Positions 33,250-45,552 of a DNA stretch of 64,000 bases are shown here, piece after piece (position 1 is the stretch's first letter; every line of letters starts with the position of its first letter). The position numbers and the translations under genes are program-made. The notes beneath the pieces are model-generated. The model had not been told where the DNA came from and made no database searches. It saw nothing but the letters and a program-made list of their open reading frames with translations. The DNA comes from Vesta saturnalis (Eukaryota; Arthropoda; Insecta; Coleoptera; Lampyridae), in assembly GCA_036346205.1 (NCBI GenBank), contig JARFJB010000889.1, positions 683,501-747,500 of the forward strand, in the 5' to 3' direction.

Positions 33250-33935
33250 ACAAGCACGAAACTTGAGCTTGCATCACACTCGAGTGCTGCGAATTTGAAA
33301 AAAGTTTAGTTTCTATAAATAACAATGTCATCCAGAGTTGCGTAAGCATGACTTGGAGAGAAGGATTGCATTTAGCTTGCAAATGATGGATAAATGTCAC
33401 AAAGATAGGGAGTTTTTGAATAATATTTTGTTTACTGACTTACACTTCATAATGAACCAAACGTGCAAAATTGCAGAATACACACAATAGTTTCCAAACT
33501 AGGACCCAATATCCGCAAAAAGTTTGGGCGGGAATTTTGGGTCATCACATAATTGGGCCATTTTTCTTACATAAAAACCAGATAGCAAGAGGATGACATA
33601 TAGGTACGGCTGTGGCTGAAGTTGCTACAGACAAAGAGATTTGGTTGCAGATGGATGGATGCACATAACAGTCGAGATGAGCGCTAATTTTTAAATATTT
33701 CCAATAACGTCATTGGTACTAATTTATACAATTGACTGGTCTGCAAGATCCCCGATTTTTCTCTCAATGATTTTTCTCTTTGGGGCCATTTACGGTCTTA
33801 CTCGGGACGAAGATTTGAAAGTATAGAAGATCTAAAAGCTTGAATTCGAGCCGAATGTGAGAAAATATCGCATTTTCAGTTAGCCAACGTTAGACGGCAA
33901 TTTTATGACAGATTGGATTATTTTTAGTAGTAAAT
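33250..33935 (+). pseudogene. Tc1/mariner-superfamily transposase remnant M3
   Basis: Directly after M2 in the same orientation, in decayed frames: PNIRKKFGREFWVIT (33515), GHFSYIK, ARSPDF (33750) and NDFSLWGHLRS then FESIEDLKA (third catalytic block with the Asp in N-D-F, 33755-33845), RAECEKISHFQLANVRRQFY, ending at a stop at 33928. It appears to be the C-terminal half of a separate insertion or a different member, because M2 already has its own third block. Confidence 0.7.
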
Positions 33936-34123
33936 GGTGCTTTATTTGAACATTTGTTATAATTTGTTAATTTTTCTGAATTTACATTATGTTTATATCT
34001 GTTTCATTATCGCCACATAGATATTAAATTCTCCTTCAATTCAATTTCATTGATTATTCTGGCATAAATCTTAAATCAAGTTAACAAATTGTCTTATAGC
34101 ACTTATTACAAAATCTATATTGT

Positions 34124-34632
34124 AATACTCGTTACAACCTTGTTACTACTCAATCCTATAAATGTTTCTTATCCGATTTAACGAAGTGATGGCTTACTAC
34201 AATTATTCGAGGATATATGGTATGACTTATTTTTAAAATTATACGAAGTAAGACTTAGACGACGTAAGTCTTCATTAAATCAGCCAAGTATCTTTAGTTA
34301 ATATTTTTTTATCGGCAGACATCCGACTCCACATAAATTTCCATACAATGTCAAAGAAAGTTAATGAATACTCGTTACAATCTTGTTACTACTCAATCCT
34401 AGAAATGTTTCTTATCCGATTTAACGAAGTGGTGGCTGACTACAATTGCCCGAGGATATAAAGTTTGATTCAAAGAAAGTTGGGTATGATTTATTTTTAA
34501 AATTATACGAACTAAGACTTAGACGACGTAAGTCTTCATTAAATCAGCAAAGTATCTTTTAGTTAATATTTTTTTATCGGCACACATCCGACCGACTCTA
34601 CATAAATTTCCATAAAACGTCAAAGAATGTTA
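34124..34632. repeat. Tandem duplication, two units of about 243-265 bp
   Basis: AATACTCGTTACAACCTTGT at 34124 recurs as AATACTCGTTACAATCTTGT at 34367. The units then match almost base for base through TTATCCGATTTAACGAAGTG, ACTTAGACGACGTAAGTCTT and TTTTTTTATCGGCA to 34632. The second unit has a 20-25 bp insertion after CGAGGATATA. The outer flanks do not contain more copies. No coding potential. Confidence 0.85.
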
Positions 34633-34639
34633 AAAATTA

Positions 34640-35227
34640 TTGAATGTTTTTTATATTTTAAACTAGAAAAGTTATCCATTATGTCCACATATTTTATTGA
34701 TAGATTCAAAAATATTTTGCTGTGAGAGTGAATTGTTGTAATTCAGGACATGGTTTGATTATAATTACATATCATCATAATACATAACCTATATATTTGT
34801 AAGTAAACATTATTATAAATTAAATCATTTCAGGTGGAAAAATTGATAAAAATTGCAATTAGTTTGTTATTCTCAAGATTTATAAGAACCCTTTTAGAAG
34901 CATAATTATTGCTTTGTAATCAACATAATTCTTGTAGATACTTTACGATAACATAAATATCGATACATTTGTGAAAATATTTCGTTCTTGTAGAAGAAGG
35001 TGTGTTCAATATAGTTCGAAGTTCAACGAAATTAGAGATATTTAATATTGTCATTTAACAGATAGTTTAAATAGATTTTCATATTTTAGTTAAATGAAAA
35101 GCAATTTACATAAATCAGTACATGTATTCAGTCCACCTATTGTAGAGTTATCAATATGTTATGTAAAAATTAGAATATTTATATTACATTGAAATTATAT
35201 TTAAATTAAAAAAAATATTCATTATCA
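34640..35227. other. No recognised feature
   Basis: AT-rich unique-looking sequence between the tandem repeat and the transposase remnant. Confidence 0.4.
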
Positions 35228-36175
35228 GTGTCGGCATGTTTAATGCAGTTCTACCAATATGTCCCATCAACTCGTTGGAAGGATTCCATCTTTTACATGG
35301 TCATCGTCAAATTTGGAATTATGTCTTCCTATATTTTTGTTGTAGTGCTCTTTGCAGTTTTCCCACATCAATTCAATTGGATTAAATTGACAGTGGTAAT
35401 CGTAATACTTCGTGTCTACACTTTGTGCTATTTCATCTATTTCATACACCTTTGGTATCGCATTATCTGCAATTAATTGCCATAATTCTTTTTTAGACAT
35501 GCTAGTTTCATAGGCTATGTTGTGCTTTAATTACACATTTCTTCCTTCTTAGATGAATTATTTGGAATTTTTTCTAGAATTTTGGAATGATAACTAGCAT
35601 TATCCATTACAACTAAAGATGGTTCTTTTAAGTTTGCAATGAAATTATTTTCAAACCATTTTGTAAACAACTCCGCGCACATATCTCCATGATAGTCTGC
35701 ACTTTGTGACTTTGTAGAAAACAAAAGTAAAGCATCGGAAATAAATTCATCTTCATTACCTACATGAACAACCATAAATCTAAAAAATACAGTTATTTTA
35801 TTAGAAATTGTAATGTAATAACTAAATTACTACAAACTTTTTTCCTTTACCCATTGGTTTCTTCTTCACGTTTTCCTTAGATTTATCGTACCAGCTTCTT
35901 TTGTGCGATCCTCAACTGAAGCCTTATCTAAGAATTTAATTTTGCAATATTTTCTTAAGAATCGTACACGATTGACAGCAATATGTGATTGTTCCAGTAA
36001 ACCTCTCCTACCATAATCTACTTTAGATGAAAAGCCAATGGAATGTAAGAGACATCTTAAACTTGATTTAATGAAATTGGAAATCTGACTATTGTGTATT
36101 TCTTTTTGTAATAATACCAGCGTAACATATATACCTACAAAAGCAGGTATAGTACTAGACATGTCTTGCATGTTT
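35228..36175 (-). pseudogene. Long-spacing DDE transposase remnant, copy 2
   Basis: Minus strand. Frame 36171-35866: IGFSSKVDYGRRGLLEQSHI then VNRVRFLRKY, typical of the segment between the DNA-binding and catalytic domains. Frame 35775-35527: MVVHVGNEDEFISDALLLFS, SADYHGDMCAELFTKWFE, LKEPSLVVMDNASYHSKILE (second catalytic block). Frame 35500-35267: KKELWQLIADNAIP, YEIDEIAQS and YHCQFNPIELMWENCKEH (third catalytic block, Glu in NPIE). The first catalytic block lies in the unreadable gap near 35800. Three frames and several stops. Confidence 0.85.
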
Positions 36176-36850
36176 TTATTTACGTTTTAAATGCATTTTT
36201 CTGCTGTAACCCCTTTTTTTTATAACACTAACTGTATTTATACTAACCCCGTGTGCTAAAAGTAGTCCTTGCAAGTATCATATTTTACACAATAATGTAC
36301 TGTATACATGCGTAACAGGTTAAAATGGAATGAGTGCTCCTTGATTATCACATTCCCGTTTAAAATATTTGAGCACGTTCATAACTACGAGCTGCGCTTG
36401 AGATTTCAAATGCTTATTATGTGGCATATCTAACATTTTGTATATTTATATAAATTATGTAAAAATGTTACCAAGTTACCAATAATTCACTATACAAGAT
36501 GTAGATAGTTGTAAAAAAACAGTTTTTTATAAAAAGTAAAGCAAAAACGCGTAAACAATCAAAAAATGACAGGAGTGGCAGATGCTTCTTAATCACGACA
36601 CAAGTTTTAGTGCGCCAGTATGAATTGTACAGCAGATTTATGTTTTTATGGCCATCCTTCTCTAATATATGTACTTGAGAAGAGAGAGGAAGATAAAAAT
36701 ATGTAGTTTTATTCTACAGTTTTACATCGATGAGTCATAGCAAACTTTATTTGAATCAAACTTTAGGTACTATGCAAATGAAGAAAAAGAATTTCAAAGC
36801 AGCACAACGAGAAATATACCGCGCTAGATCCAAAATTAAGAAAAACGAAG
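36176..36850. other. No recognised feature
   Basis: AT-rich. No motif. The left end of the next element begins at about 36852. Confidence 0.35.
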
Positions 36851-36851
36851 C

Positions 36852-38610
36852 TTAAATAATATGAACAAAAATAGAGTACGTTATTACGTAACGTCACTTG
36901 TCGACAAGGAAATTAATTTCGTGAATTTTAAAACGACGAGTTTGTTAAAAAAATAGTTTTTTATTATCGAAAAAACGCTTCAACTGATTTTAATGCAATT
37001 TTGAAACTTTTTTTAGATAAAGCAACTAAAGGGTTTTGCGTATCTCGCCTAGTTTTCGAAAAAAAGATTTGAGCCATAGATTAAGTAATTATGTACTTAT
37101 TATATAGCAGGTAAATTTATTCTTAAAAACTAATTACCATCAATAACGATTATCGATGGACATGTCGTTGTGATAAATTAATTTGTTATTGTGACAGTAA
37201 TGACTTGAGTTTAAAACGTTATCCTATTGAGAAGTTTATTGTGATAAAACTTGTGTTGATTGTTAATTAAAGATTTTACTCATTTGAGAAACTTGCCGAT
37301 ATGCACCTTTCTTATGGTGAGTCAATTTGTCGTGGCAGAAAAGCTGCACGCTTGTATGAACAGACACATCCTGAACGCCAGCAACCTCACCATTCAACAT
37401 TTTCTTCAATACATCGTCGCCTTAGAGAAAGTGGCAATCTTAAGCGGTGTCCTGTTCGTCCAAGAACAGCCCATACGCTAGAGTTTGAAGAAGTTCTACA
37501 ACGTTTGGGGAACAATCAATCGAGAAGTGTTCGCGCAATTGCACACAATATCGACTCCTCCAGTACGAAGGTATGGCGGGTCATGCATGATCCTGTATCC
37601 CTGCCATTTACATCGAGAACAAGCTTTAAAACCTGGTTAGCTTTTTGCCAATGATGTTTGGCCGCACCTTACTAAACCTCACTTCATGAGAATAATATAG
37701 TTTTCTGGTGAGGCATGTTTCACTCGCCATGGTTATTTTAATAGTAGAAACATCTGTATTCGGGGTGACGAAAATTCACATATCACAGTCTCGAAAAGAC
37801 ACCTGCATCAATTCTCTGGAAACATGTGGGCTAGTATTGTTGGAGAGAGTTTAATAGTTTACTTGCTTCCTGTCTGTCTAAACTCAAATGTTTATCAACA
37901 GTTTCTGCAAGATGTGTTACTGGGATTATTAGGAATTGTCCCATTAGACTTTAGGGCCAACGTGTAGTTTCAGCACGATGGAGCACCTCCACACTTTGGT
38001 TGGAACGTGCGTCAGTATCTGACACCCATTTGTAACGAGCACGATAATAGCCGCTTGCAGTCTCTCATAGGCTGCGCCAGTCAATGATCGGGCGAGGCAA
38101 TCTTTGTATCGAAGCAAATGGTCAACATTTGGAGCCATTGTTGTAAACTATAATTTCATTAAAATGCAATAAACTTAATAAAGACTAAAAAAATGTTTTT
38201 TTACAAATTTGAATAGATCAATACCCTTTATCTCGAAAACGAACCGTTTTAGGACTAAGTTATAAAGCAAAAAATTGGTATTTTCCTATGTGAACGCCCC
38301 TGGAATCTACTGTAATGGATCCAAAAGATGCCTTGTTAGAAACCAACTGGGAAATTTTCATTCAAATCGACTAAAGAGTTTTTTTGATAATAAAAAAACT
38401 GTTTTTTTAACAAACTTCAACACCCTGTACTTCGAAAACGAAGCGTTTTCGGACTATGTTTATAAGCAAAAAATGTGTGTTTTGATGTCTCTTATCAGCC
38501 ATAAAATCTTTTTGGTGTATTTATGGAACACACGGTATATTGTCGTTTTAGTGTCCACGAAATTAATTTCTTTGCCGACGTACTTTAGTTTTCATCAAAT
38601 TATTTAAGCT
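36852..38610 (+). mobile_element. Mariner-superfamily element M4 with long imperfect TIRs
   Basis: The left end 36852-36935 (GCTTAAATAATATGAACAAA...AAATTAATTTCGTGAATTTT AAAACGAC) is the imperfect reverse complement of 38549-38610 (GTCGTTTTAGTGTCCACGAA...TCAAATTATTTAAGC). The transposase lies between them. About 150 bp inside each end are AT-rich segments with AAAAAAACTGTTTTTT- and TTCGAAAACGAA-like motifs. Total about 1.76 kb. Confidence 0.65.
37260..38145 (+). pseudogene. Transposase of element M4
   Basis: The frame from 37301 gives MHLSYGESICRGRKAARLYE and QPHHSTFSSIHRRLRESGNL (the first helix-turn-helix with a family-typical start), SVRAIAHNIDSSSTKVWRVM (second helix-turn-helix), ending at a stop at 37652. 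After that, in shifted frames: NIVFW-GE-ACFTR-like first catalytic block (about 37695), YLLPVCLNSNVYQQFLQDVL, LDFRA, FQHDGAPPHFGWNVRQYL (second block, about 37970-38015). The third block cannot be read, so the C-terminus is lost or badly decayed. Confidence 0.85.
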
Positions 38611-39195
38611 TCGTCAGTCGCACTACATACGATGTATATGCTCTGTTCCATTTTATTTTGCATTAAAGAAAGCCATGGAAATCTAAGCAGAGTATGGTAG
38701 CACTGTCAAAGGAACAAAAACTGAATATCGAGTTTTGAAATTTGTAGGTTATAGTTTTAAAGTGAAATTAATGCTTACCCTATATAGACACTGTTTGCAC
38801 CAAATCGTTGAATCTCGGTTTACTTATCTATAACAAAAGTAAATTATAGCTTTCCGACCTTGAACGTCTATTACCTACATAAAACGTAAATTGTATATTC
38901 TTTACACTGGACATAAATGACAACATCGTGTCTTATTTAATACAATGAGATGTTTTGTTAACGAAATCTACGTAAAAACTGAGAAAAATGCATTCCCCTT
39001 TTTTCACTCTTCCGAAATAAAAAACAGGGAAGAAATATGTAGGAAATCCAGAGCCCTTTTTCATAAGTAACCCAATGTGAAAATTTGCTTTCGTGATGAA
39101 ACTTCCAGCGTCGTTCTTTTCCTGACTGTTACGTACATCAGAAATGTTTAAGTCGTAGCTAAATGGAATTGAGCACAATATTGGTGCTTTCATAT
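38611..39195. other. No recognised feature
   Basis: A 97-codon minus frame (39226-38933) has no motif and may be chance. Otherwise AT-rich. Confidence 0.3.
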
Positions 39196-40325
39196 TCACG
39201 GACAGGACCTGACGAAGACCAAACATTTAAATGTATCTTTATTAAGATTTTGATGCCAAACAATGGAGTGTAATTCCAACTGCATTAAGTCACTTGAAGG
39301 ATCTGAATCCATATCACTATTTGAATATGAATCGGGTTCTCCTAGTGTTATAATAACAGGTGGGATAATTTCAATGGAAAAACTTCCCATACGTTTCTCC
39401 GAATCATTTGAAATAATATTTTCCGTGTGCGAACAAAAATTTTGCCACATTGAAGGAAAACATTTGGACAAAACCTCTGAAACCTGTCTTTCGATGAAGT
39501 TCAGAACTTATTTGTCAATTCTAATAATTTTTACAAAAATTCCATTCCAGTTTAATACAGTTATATTGACAATGGATAGAAGGCAATTGTAAAACTTCAT
39601 ACCCATGCTTAATCAAAATATGTTTGCCTCTAGACCTAGAAGGTTGAATGTTTGTTACACAGTTGCTTTTTTGTAATTTTGCCCGCAATTTAGACCCCGT
39701 GCGTAATCAACCACTCCTGCATCTCATCTTTTTTACTAGAAAATGGGAGGGCTTGCCTAACTGCGCCGAATGATACGGTGCGTTATCCACAGCCACCACA
39801 CAATTTCTGGATAGTTTTGACAACGGAGGAATGAGTATTTAAATCAATAAATTTTGAAACCAGTCCATTCATAGTTCTTTGACAATCTCGATCCTTGTTC
39901 CTCGAGTCGAGCAAGTAGTCGCAGTTTTCCAAAAACTCTAAAGTTGTCAGAATCGTTCACCCAACGATGGATATTAGAACCATTTTGATAAATCTACGTT
40001 TGATCTAGATACACGTCTGACAACTAGGTGGTAACTTTTCAACTGCAGAAATTTTCTCAAAAACTGAATTTTGGCTACAACGACGTGTTTCATTTCATAT
40101 AAAGTTTTCCGTTCATTGGCACGTTTGTGTTTGGTATTCACTGATTTCAAAATTCTAAATAATATCGTTCGACCCCCATAATAATCGAAATCTATTTTAA
40201 CGTGATGATACAATTTTTGTATAGTAAAACGTTCACGTTTCGAATTAAATTGCCAAGTTAACCGTTGTAGATCTTTCTGAAAGTGAAATCCCAAAAGTCA
40301 GAGTTCCCGCGTTTACCACAATATG
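39196..40325 (-). pseudogene. Long-spacing DDE transposase remnant, copy 3
   Basis: Minus strand, N- to C-terminal: frame 40294-39974 with YYGGRTILFRILKSV, TLYEMKHVVVAKIQFLRKFL (DNA-binding to catalytic linker); a decayed stretch with a VVDNxPYHS-like second catalytic block and KKDEMQEWLITHGV (39700-39800); and frame 39471-39196 with the acidic tail IIPPVIITLGEPDSYSNSDM then DSDPSSD. The tail with Ser/Asp repeats matches the end of copies 1 and 4. Multiple stops. Confidence 0.75.
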
Positions 40326-41600
40326 TCGACTTTAAATTTTTAGATCTTTCCGTTATGATGTCTTAGATAGTTCGCTGTGAAACCTAAAACCAAATACATG
40401 CCTGATGTGCGCGCGAAAAAGTGAATTAAGTTCTTACGTGCTTGAAATATATCCGACATTATTGCGATAAGTTTCCCTGTTGCACTACTTTTAAAAAATT
40501 GTACTCTTTGTGATGTTTCTTGCTATTTTCTCAACAAATTATTATTAGTTCAATATGAGACTTGATCATCACATGCGTTACCTAAGTAGGCAACGCAAAA
40601 TGATTACTTGTGACAGGAACGCGTCAAATTGACTTATTGTGATTATGACAAATGGGAATACTACAACAGAAAAAAATATCATGGCCTGCTCTAATGCAAA
40701 ATAAGATAAAAGTGATTTAATTTTATTAGGGAGGCTGCTAAATTCTCTTGCGACCCTTCCCCAAATTTTATTTTACAAAGCACAAAATACCATTTGCAAC
40801 ACTTAAACTGCTAAAAATTGTATTTTGTTTATTTTATTTTAATTTTCCGCCTTTCATTACCTTTCCTTATTTTAATACATAATTTATAAATATTCAAGAG
40901 GAAGCAATTGGCAGTTAAGTACCTTGAAATATTTTCTGATTGTTCGCAATAATACGTTTTGCGTAACTGGTGCGTTTTCAAGATATTACAAACTACTTTA
41001 AACGTATTGAAGGTTTTGGAAAAAGCCGTTACTGAAGAAGACACCTCAAATTGCTACTTAAAGCGTTAATATTTACAAACATATTAAAAATTGGATTGAA
41101 GCTTAGTGTGTTTTTCCATGGTAACAGTGGTAAGGGTATGGTTTATGGACACTCTGTTTTTATATATTGAAAAAGGTGTGGTGGTGTACATAAAGAAAAC
41201 CATGTTATTTATGAAAATAATAAACTACATTACAAATTCATTGCAATATTTCTCAATGAAAGCTTGTAACTTTCGTTGAGTATAAATATTATTTTTCAAA
41301 TTTTGACATTTAAAAAGATAATTTCCAAAACTAACGTTTTGAAATGGCTTACGAGGGAGTATTGATAAAAATTTACTCTCGCCTGAGTCCAATTCCTTGA
41401 TCTCGTAAAATAATATCAATTGTTTGCAAAGTGGGCACAGAAATTTGTTTTCCAACGCGATGCTCATTTATAACCTCCCCTATTCCTCTCTTAAACTCTG
41501 CAAAAGTTATATGTGAAAGGCACTGATCACCTCAAGTGTTTGTTATATCAGCAACGACAATTTTTTTTCAAAATAGTATTAATTAACCGAAACTAGAGTT
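40326..41600. other. No clear feature; one unrecognised 80-codon frame
   Basis: AT-rich. The minus frame 41467-41225 contains LENKFLCPLCKQLILFYEIK and could be a decayed protein, but I cannot place it. No repeat relationship noticed. Confidence 0.3.
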
Positions 41601-42274
41601 TTGCTGGACAAGGCATGGGATTTTCGAGATACTAAATCTCCGACTCTCGGACGGAGGTTATAATGGTGCCGCTGGTACCTTGCACGTTCTAGTCCTTCGG
41701 TATCTTTCCTTTTTACCGTGGACAAGGCGGGTTCTGGTGCAAGGGATCCTGGCCGGACAAAGTCCTTGACTTTCCTTAACCACGTTTTCCAATCATATTT
41801 TGCTTTAACTCTTCCTTGCAGGTACTAAATTCCGCGCGGGTTCTTCCCCTGGTTGGCCCTCTTGGGGCGCGTTCGTGGCGTATACTAGAGCCCATCACAC
41901 TTGTGAGATTTTTGTTTCGCGCTTGCCCTTTGGACCTTCTCCTATTCATAGGTATCTTACCAATCGTGCTCTACAGGTTTCGGCGTTTCCTTCCGTATCT
42001 AAGCGGTACTTACGGGCTTTTTCTTTCAGTTCTGCTCTCTTCAATGTATAAATCTAACCGACTGGGATGTAGCTTTCTTCTCCGGGAGTCGACACTGTCG
42101 TTGGGTCCATTTGTGGGTAACTGGAAATATTAAATACTGAAAGAAATCGGTTATTATGCTGGACTGGATTCTAGGACAGGATTATCAATTAATTCGTTTG
42201 TCAGGATCTTATTTGATAGTTGTCAATTTCCACAAATTTTAAAACTGAATTTGTCGAGCACCACTTGGGCGCCA
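41600..42274 (-). pseudogene. Ty3/gypsy-like internal region: Gag start joined to integrase end
   Basis: On the minus strand, from the primer-binding site inward: a 150-bp leader, then an ATG at 42110 starting MDPTTVSTPGEESYIPVG. After a stop comes YTLKRAELKEKARKYRLDTE...RARLVRYL (about 42050-41945), a SAP-like helical motif found at the Gag N-terminus of many insect gypsy elements. Then, with no protease, reverse transcriptase or RNase H, the sequence reads ERARYQRHHYNLRPRVGDLV followed by SRKSHALSS (41700-41600), a typical integrase C-terminal end. About 4 kb of gag-pol must have been lost between. An old, internally deleted copy. Confidence 0.72.
42261..42274 (-). promoter_or_regulatory. 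Primer-binding site of the gypsy-like element
   Basis: TGGCGCCCAAGTGG on the minus strand (42274 to 42261). TGGCGCCC is the classical start of a tRNA primer complement in LTR retrotransposons; it lies directly downstream of the presumed 5' LTR and upstream of the Gag-like frame. Confidence 0.65.
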
Positions 42275-43720
42275 AATTGGCGAGACCCTCTTTACCTATA
42301 AATAAAGCGGGTTTACTTTTATCAATTAATAGCTATTCGCTTTTGCCCGGCATAGCTCTCAAGTCAAAGACTAGGCAGATTTGCATAAATTATTGACAAC
42401 TTTAAGATCGTAACAAACGTACTATTTTATTACCGATTTGTTATAGTGCTAAATATTTTACTTAACCTAATAAGAAGTAAACTGAAACGGATAAATTAAC
42501 AACTCAAACAAAACATAATATTATGGTCTCCTAAAGGGCAGGGTAGAGCGACGGATAACTTTCCAGGTATAAAGGCTACCTGTGGATTAAATAATTAACA
42601 GACAAAACGTATTTTAGGTAGCAATTCCATTGGGGGATTTTATCTAGTGTTAAATAATTACTATTTACACAAGTCAATTATAGTTATTTATATATCAAGG
42701 GAGCTATGAAGGTGTTAATTACCTAGGGCAACGGATTGCTATCTCGAGGAACGTTAGCCCCGAGGGATTGTAGGTTTCCCGAGGTTATTAACATACATAA
42801 CTCACGTGATAGATAAATAATTTTATTTCACATTTCACTATAAATGAAAAATATTTTATTCACACAAATCAATACGGTCGGTTTATTGTAGTTTTTTTCG
42901 AAATTCAATTTAAAAAGGACCCAAGCACTCGTAAATATACAGAGTATTTACTTTAATCTATTCTTAGAAGACTGATAAGGAGAATTAAATCGGAATAGAA
43001 ATGGGAATTAATGTTTAAAAAATTTGTTTTCTTTCAGGAAGCGGCGGGTAATACGTTAATAGTATTGTGGATACAGACACAAAAATTTCGGTATTAATGA
43101 CGACTTGTTAGGATTTATAACGGTTATACAGGAAAAGCTGACTGAAACGGAGGTTTGTGACGATTATGTAATCGATCTAATATCTGCAGGTCGGTCGTGT
43201 AGGTGTGTGTTAAAAAGGATTGCGCACCATTGGTTAAGTAGAAGGATGCTAGATCGAACAGGCCTACCCCTTTCGGGCAAATAAAGGTAAAAGAATCGTC
43301 TCTACAGGATTACACGTTAGGTGACAATTCTTTTAGGAGACCTCATTACCTTTCAAGACTACTAGTAAAAGCAAATAGGAGGATTTGTTTAAAGGATATT
43401 TTCTTTTCGCGGGCTTTTAACTTACCCAAGTGGGCCAGCAGGTAGAAGTAAAATAAATGCGGCGGTTCAGTAGGTCGGTGAAGACCTCAGGAAGGAAACG
43501 GCAAGAGAAGATGAACACTTAAGGGCAGAAGCGGTAAGATAATTAATCTCGCGTCGAGGTTCCGCTTATATAGTCTACGCTCTAACATGACTGGATAATG
43601 ATTTAATTCGCGGTTGGACGGGATTAGACAAGAATGAAGTGATGTTCTTGCGTCGAAATCTTAAACGATTTCTTGATTACGGAAGAAGAGGTAAAATTTA
43701 ATTATTTTAACTGCACAGCA
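42275..43720 (-). repeat. Probable 5' LTR of the gypsy-like element
   Basis: Minus-strand sequence upstream of the primer-binding site. A TATA box TATATAAG (complement of 43565-43572) with a GC-rich start region below it fits an LTR promoter. The outer end is not defined, because no TG...CA pair or target duplication could be fixed. No second LTR was found in the window, so the ~1.4-kb length is an estimate. Confidence 0.45.
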
Positions 43721-43769
43721 GCATTTTTCCATAACATAAACGAACAAAATAAATAATTAATTTGCGGAT

Positions 43770-44265
43770 TTTTGTACAGATTTCTGGATCTTTAAATCAT
43801 CATGCCGTAATACGGAATCACCAGTATGGGTTTTCTATTAATGTGTGGGCAGGTATAATTAACAATTATCTAATTGCTCCATTTTGATTGACCAATCGAC
43901 TAACAGGCGAACTATATGTATTTTTTTTAAATGAACTGCACACTTTATTACAAGATGCCCGTTGGATATGATTAGAAGAATGTGCTACATGCATGACGGC
44001 GCGCCAGCTCACTATTTTCAAGCGGCAAGAGAATTTTTGCAGAGATTTGGAAATAGGAGGATTGGACGTGGGGGATCAACACTGTCAGCTCGTAGTCCCG
44101 ATCTTAATCCCCTCGATTTTTCATTTTGGGGGTTTATGAAACTATGGTTGTATGCCGTAGAAATAAGTAATGAAGAGAAATTATGAAGTAGAATTGCGGA
44201 ACCTGCTGATAGATTTCCTAATAATCCAAACATATTTCAAAGTGTATAGGAACTTTTCTTATTAT
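43770..44265 (+). pseudogene. Tc1/mariner-superfamily transposase remnant M5
   Basis: Plus strand: HQYGFSINVWAGIINNYLIA (43818), ELYVFFLNELHTLLQ (43910), then the frame from 43962 with RRMCYMHDGAPAHYFQAARE (second catalytic Asp in HDGA), GNRRIGRGG, SARSPDLNPLDFSFWGFMK (third catalytic Asp in PLD) and RIAEPADRFPNNPNIFQSV to 44249. The two catalytic Asp are separated by 39 residues in this copy. The N-terminal half is absent. Confidence 0.85.
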
Positions 44266-44619
44266 TTTTTGGTCCTCTATCGCGTGTAGTTTATTTTAAC
44301 TCCACCCTGTATAACAAAGTGTTATTTATACTTTTCAACTTATCTATGACCCATTTAAAAAAAAACATAATATATATATATATAAAGTTTTCAACACAAA
44401 TCAGAATTAACACGGTAATATATAAATTTGATGTTAGATAGGTCAAACTTAAATAGTTGGTACCGTAGATACAAAATATATAAAGTTGAAAAAAGTTATT
44501 TATTGCATGAATTGAATGCCTCGTGTAAATATGCATGCAATTTGTCACATGGAAAAATTGCACGCCAAACAATTGCATGAAAAAATTGCGACAATCGATC
44601 GCACAGAAATTTGATCACT

Positions 44620-44822
44620 TATAATTGCACAAGAAGTTTGTACTTTACCGAGTAAATTTGTGTTGTTTAATAAAAATCTGTTGCCAACTAATAAAAATGA
44701 GACACCGAAGAAGGAGCATTTTTAAATTGACGGTTTTTCGAGTCAAATCGCTATAGGAACCAGATTAGAATTTAAACAACACAAATTTACTCGGTATAAT
44801 TACAAACTTCGAGTGTAATTCG
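44620..44822. repeat. Small fold-back repeat D
   Basis: The left arm 44620-44671 (ATAATTGCACAAGAAGTTTG...CCGAGTAAATTTGTGTTGTTTAA) pairs with 44772-44822 (TTAAACAACACAAATTTACT...GGTATAATTACAAACTTCGAGTG). The loop of about 100 bp is unique. The flanking 44500-44620 is rich in AATTGCA-type words (several ATTGCATG / AATTGCAC copies). Confidence 0.75.
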
Positions 44823-45324
44823 GTAGGACAATTTAATGAACAAGAAATTTTGAAACATCGATTTAGTTCAATAAGTGGGTAGTTTGTATTTAAACACTAC
44901 AAATAAACAAATTTTTATTTGAAAGTACATTATATGGGAACGGATACTGCGGTAATTGATAGTGAATTAATAAGTGAAAAAACCACTGTAGTCTGTCCAA
45001 GTCTCCAAATTCAGTACAGGTGCTTAAGAAATAACTCTCTCTCTCTTTTACTATCTGTAGTCATTTCTAAATAACGGTACCCTTGTTCTTCATAGCAATG
45101 TTGTCAAACGTAAAATGTAATTTAATAACAAATCAATATCAGCTCCGTGTACTGTCAAATTTATTACTTGCTTCTTCTACGATATTTCTCTAATTAAGCT
45201 AACTCCATTTATTAAAAATCGTTCTTTTCAGAATGCCTACATCTCATTCACGCGTCGTATAAGCTAATGATGAATAATTTCTATAATTGTACGATTGAGG
45301 TTATTTTGTAGAATTTTGTATCAT

Positions 45325-45552
45325 ATGGAGATGGAAGCTGAGTGTGGTCACGCAAACATAAAACGACATAGTGGAAAACATTTCAGCTGTAAGGAAAAAT
45401 GCCTCATTATGATTGTACTTAATTATATTTGGCCACAATGAACGTTAGTGCAGCTGTTACAGAAGCCAGAAAATCTTTATGTTGCACAGAGCGTAGTAAT
45501 TATTCGACGTAATGCACACAATTCTTTCATTGAAAACCTTCCACCAACGATG
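45325..45552 (+). pseudogene. Long-spacing DDE transposase, copy 4, N-terminal piece
   Basis: Frame from 45325: MEMEAECGHANIKRHSGKHF then CKEKCLIMIVLNYIWPQ, and after a stop VSAAVTEARKSLCCTERS and SFIENLPPTM. The motif (R/K)HxGKHxxxxEKCxIxxVxNY is, from memory, the start of the DNA-binding domain of this transposase group. The piece breaks off exactly where the 3.97-kb palindrome begins. The remainder of the same protein starts exactly where the palindrome ends (49523). Confidence 0.65.

Noticed and set aside
41816..42133. 105-codon plus-strand frame
   Set aside because: It is the antisense of the gypsy Gag-like region, which has the recognisable motifs on the minus strand.
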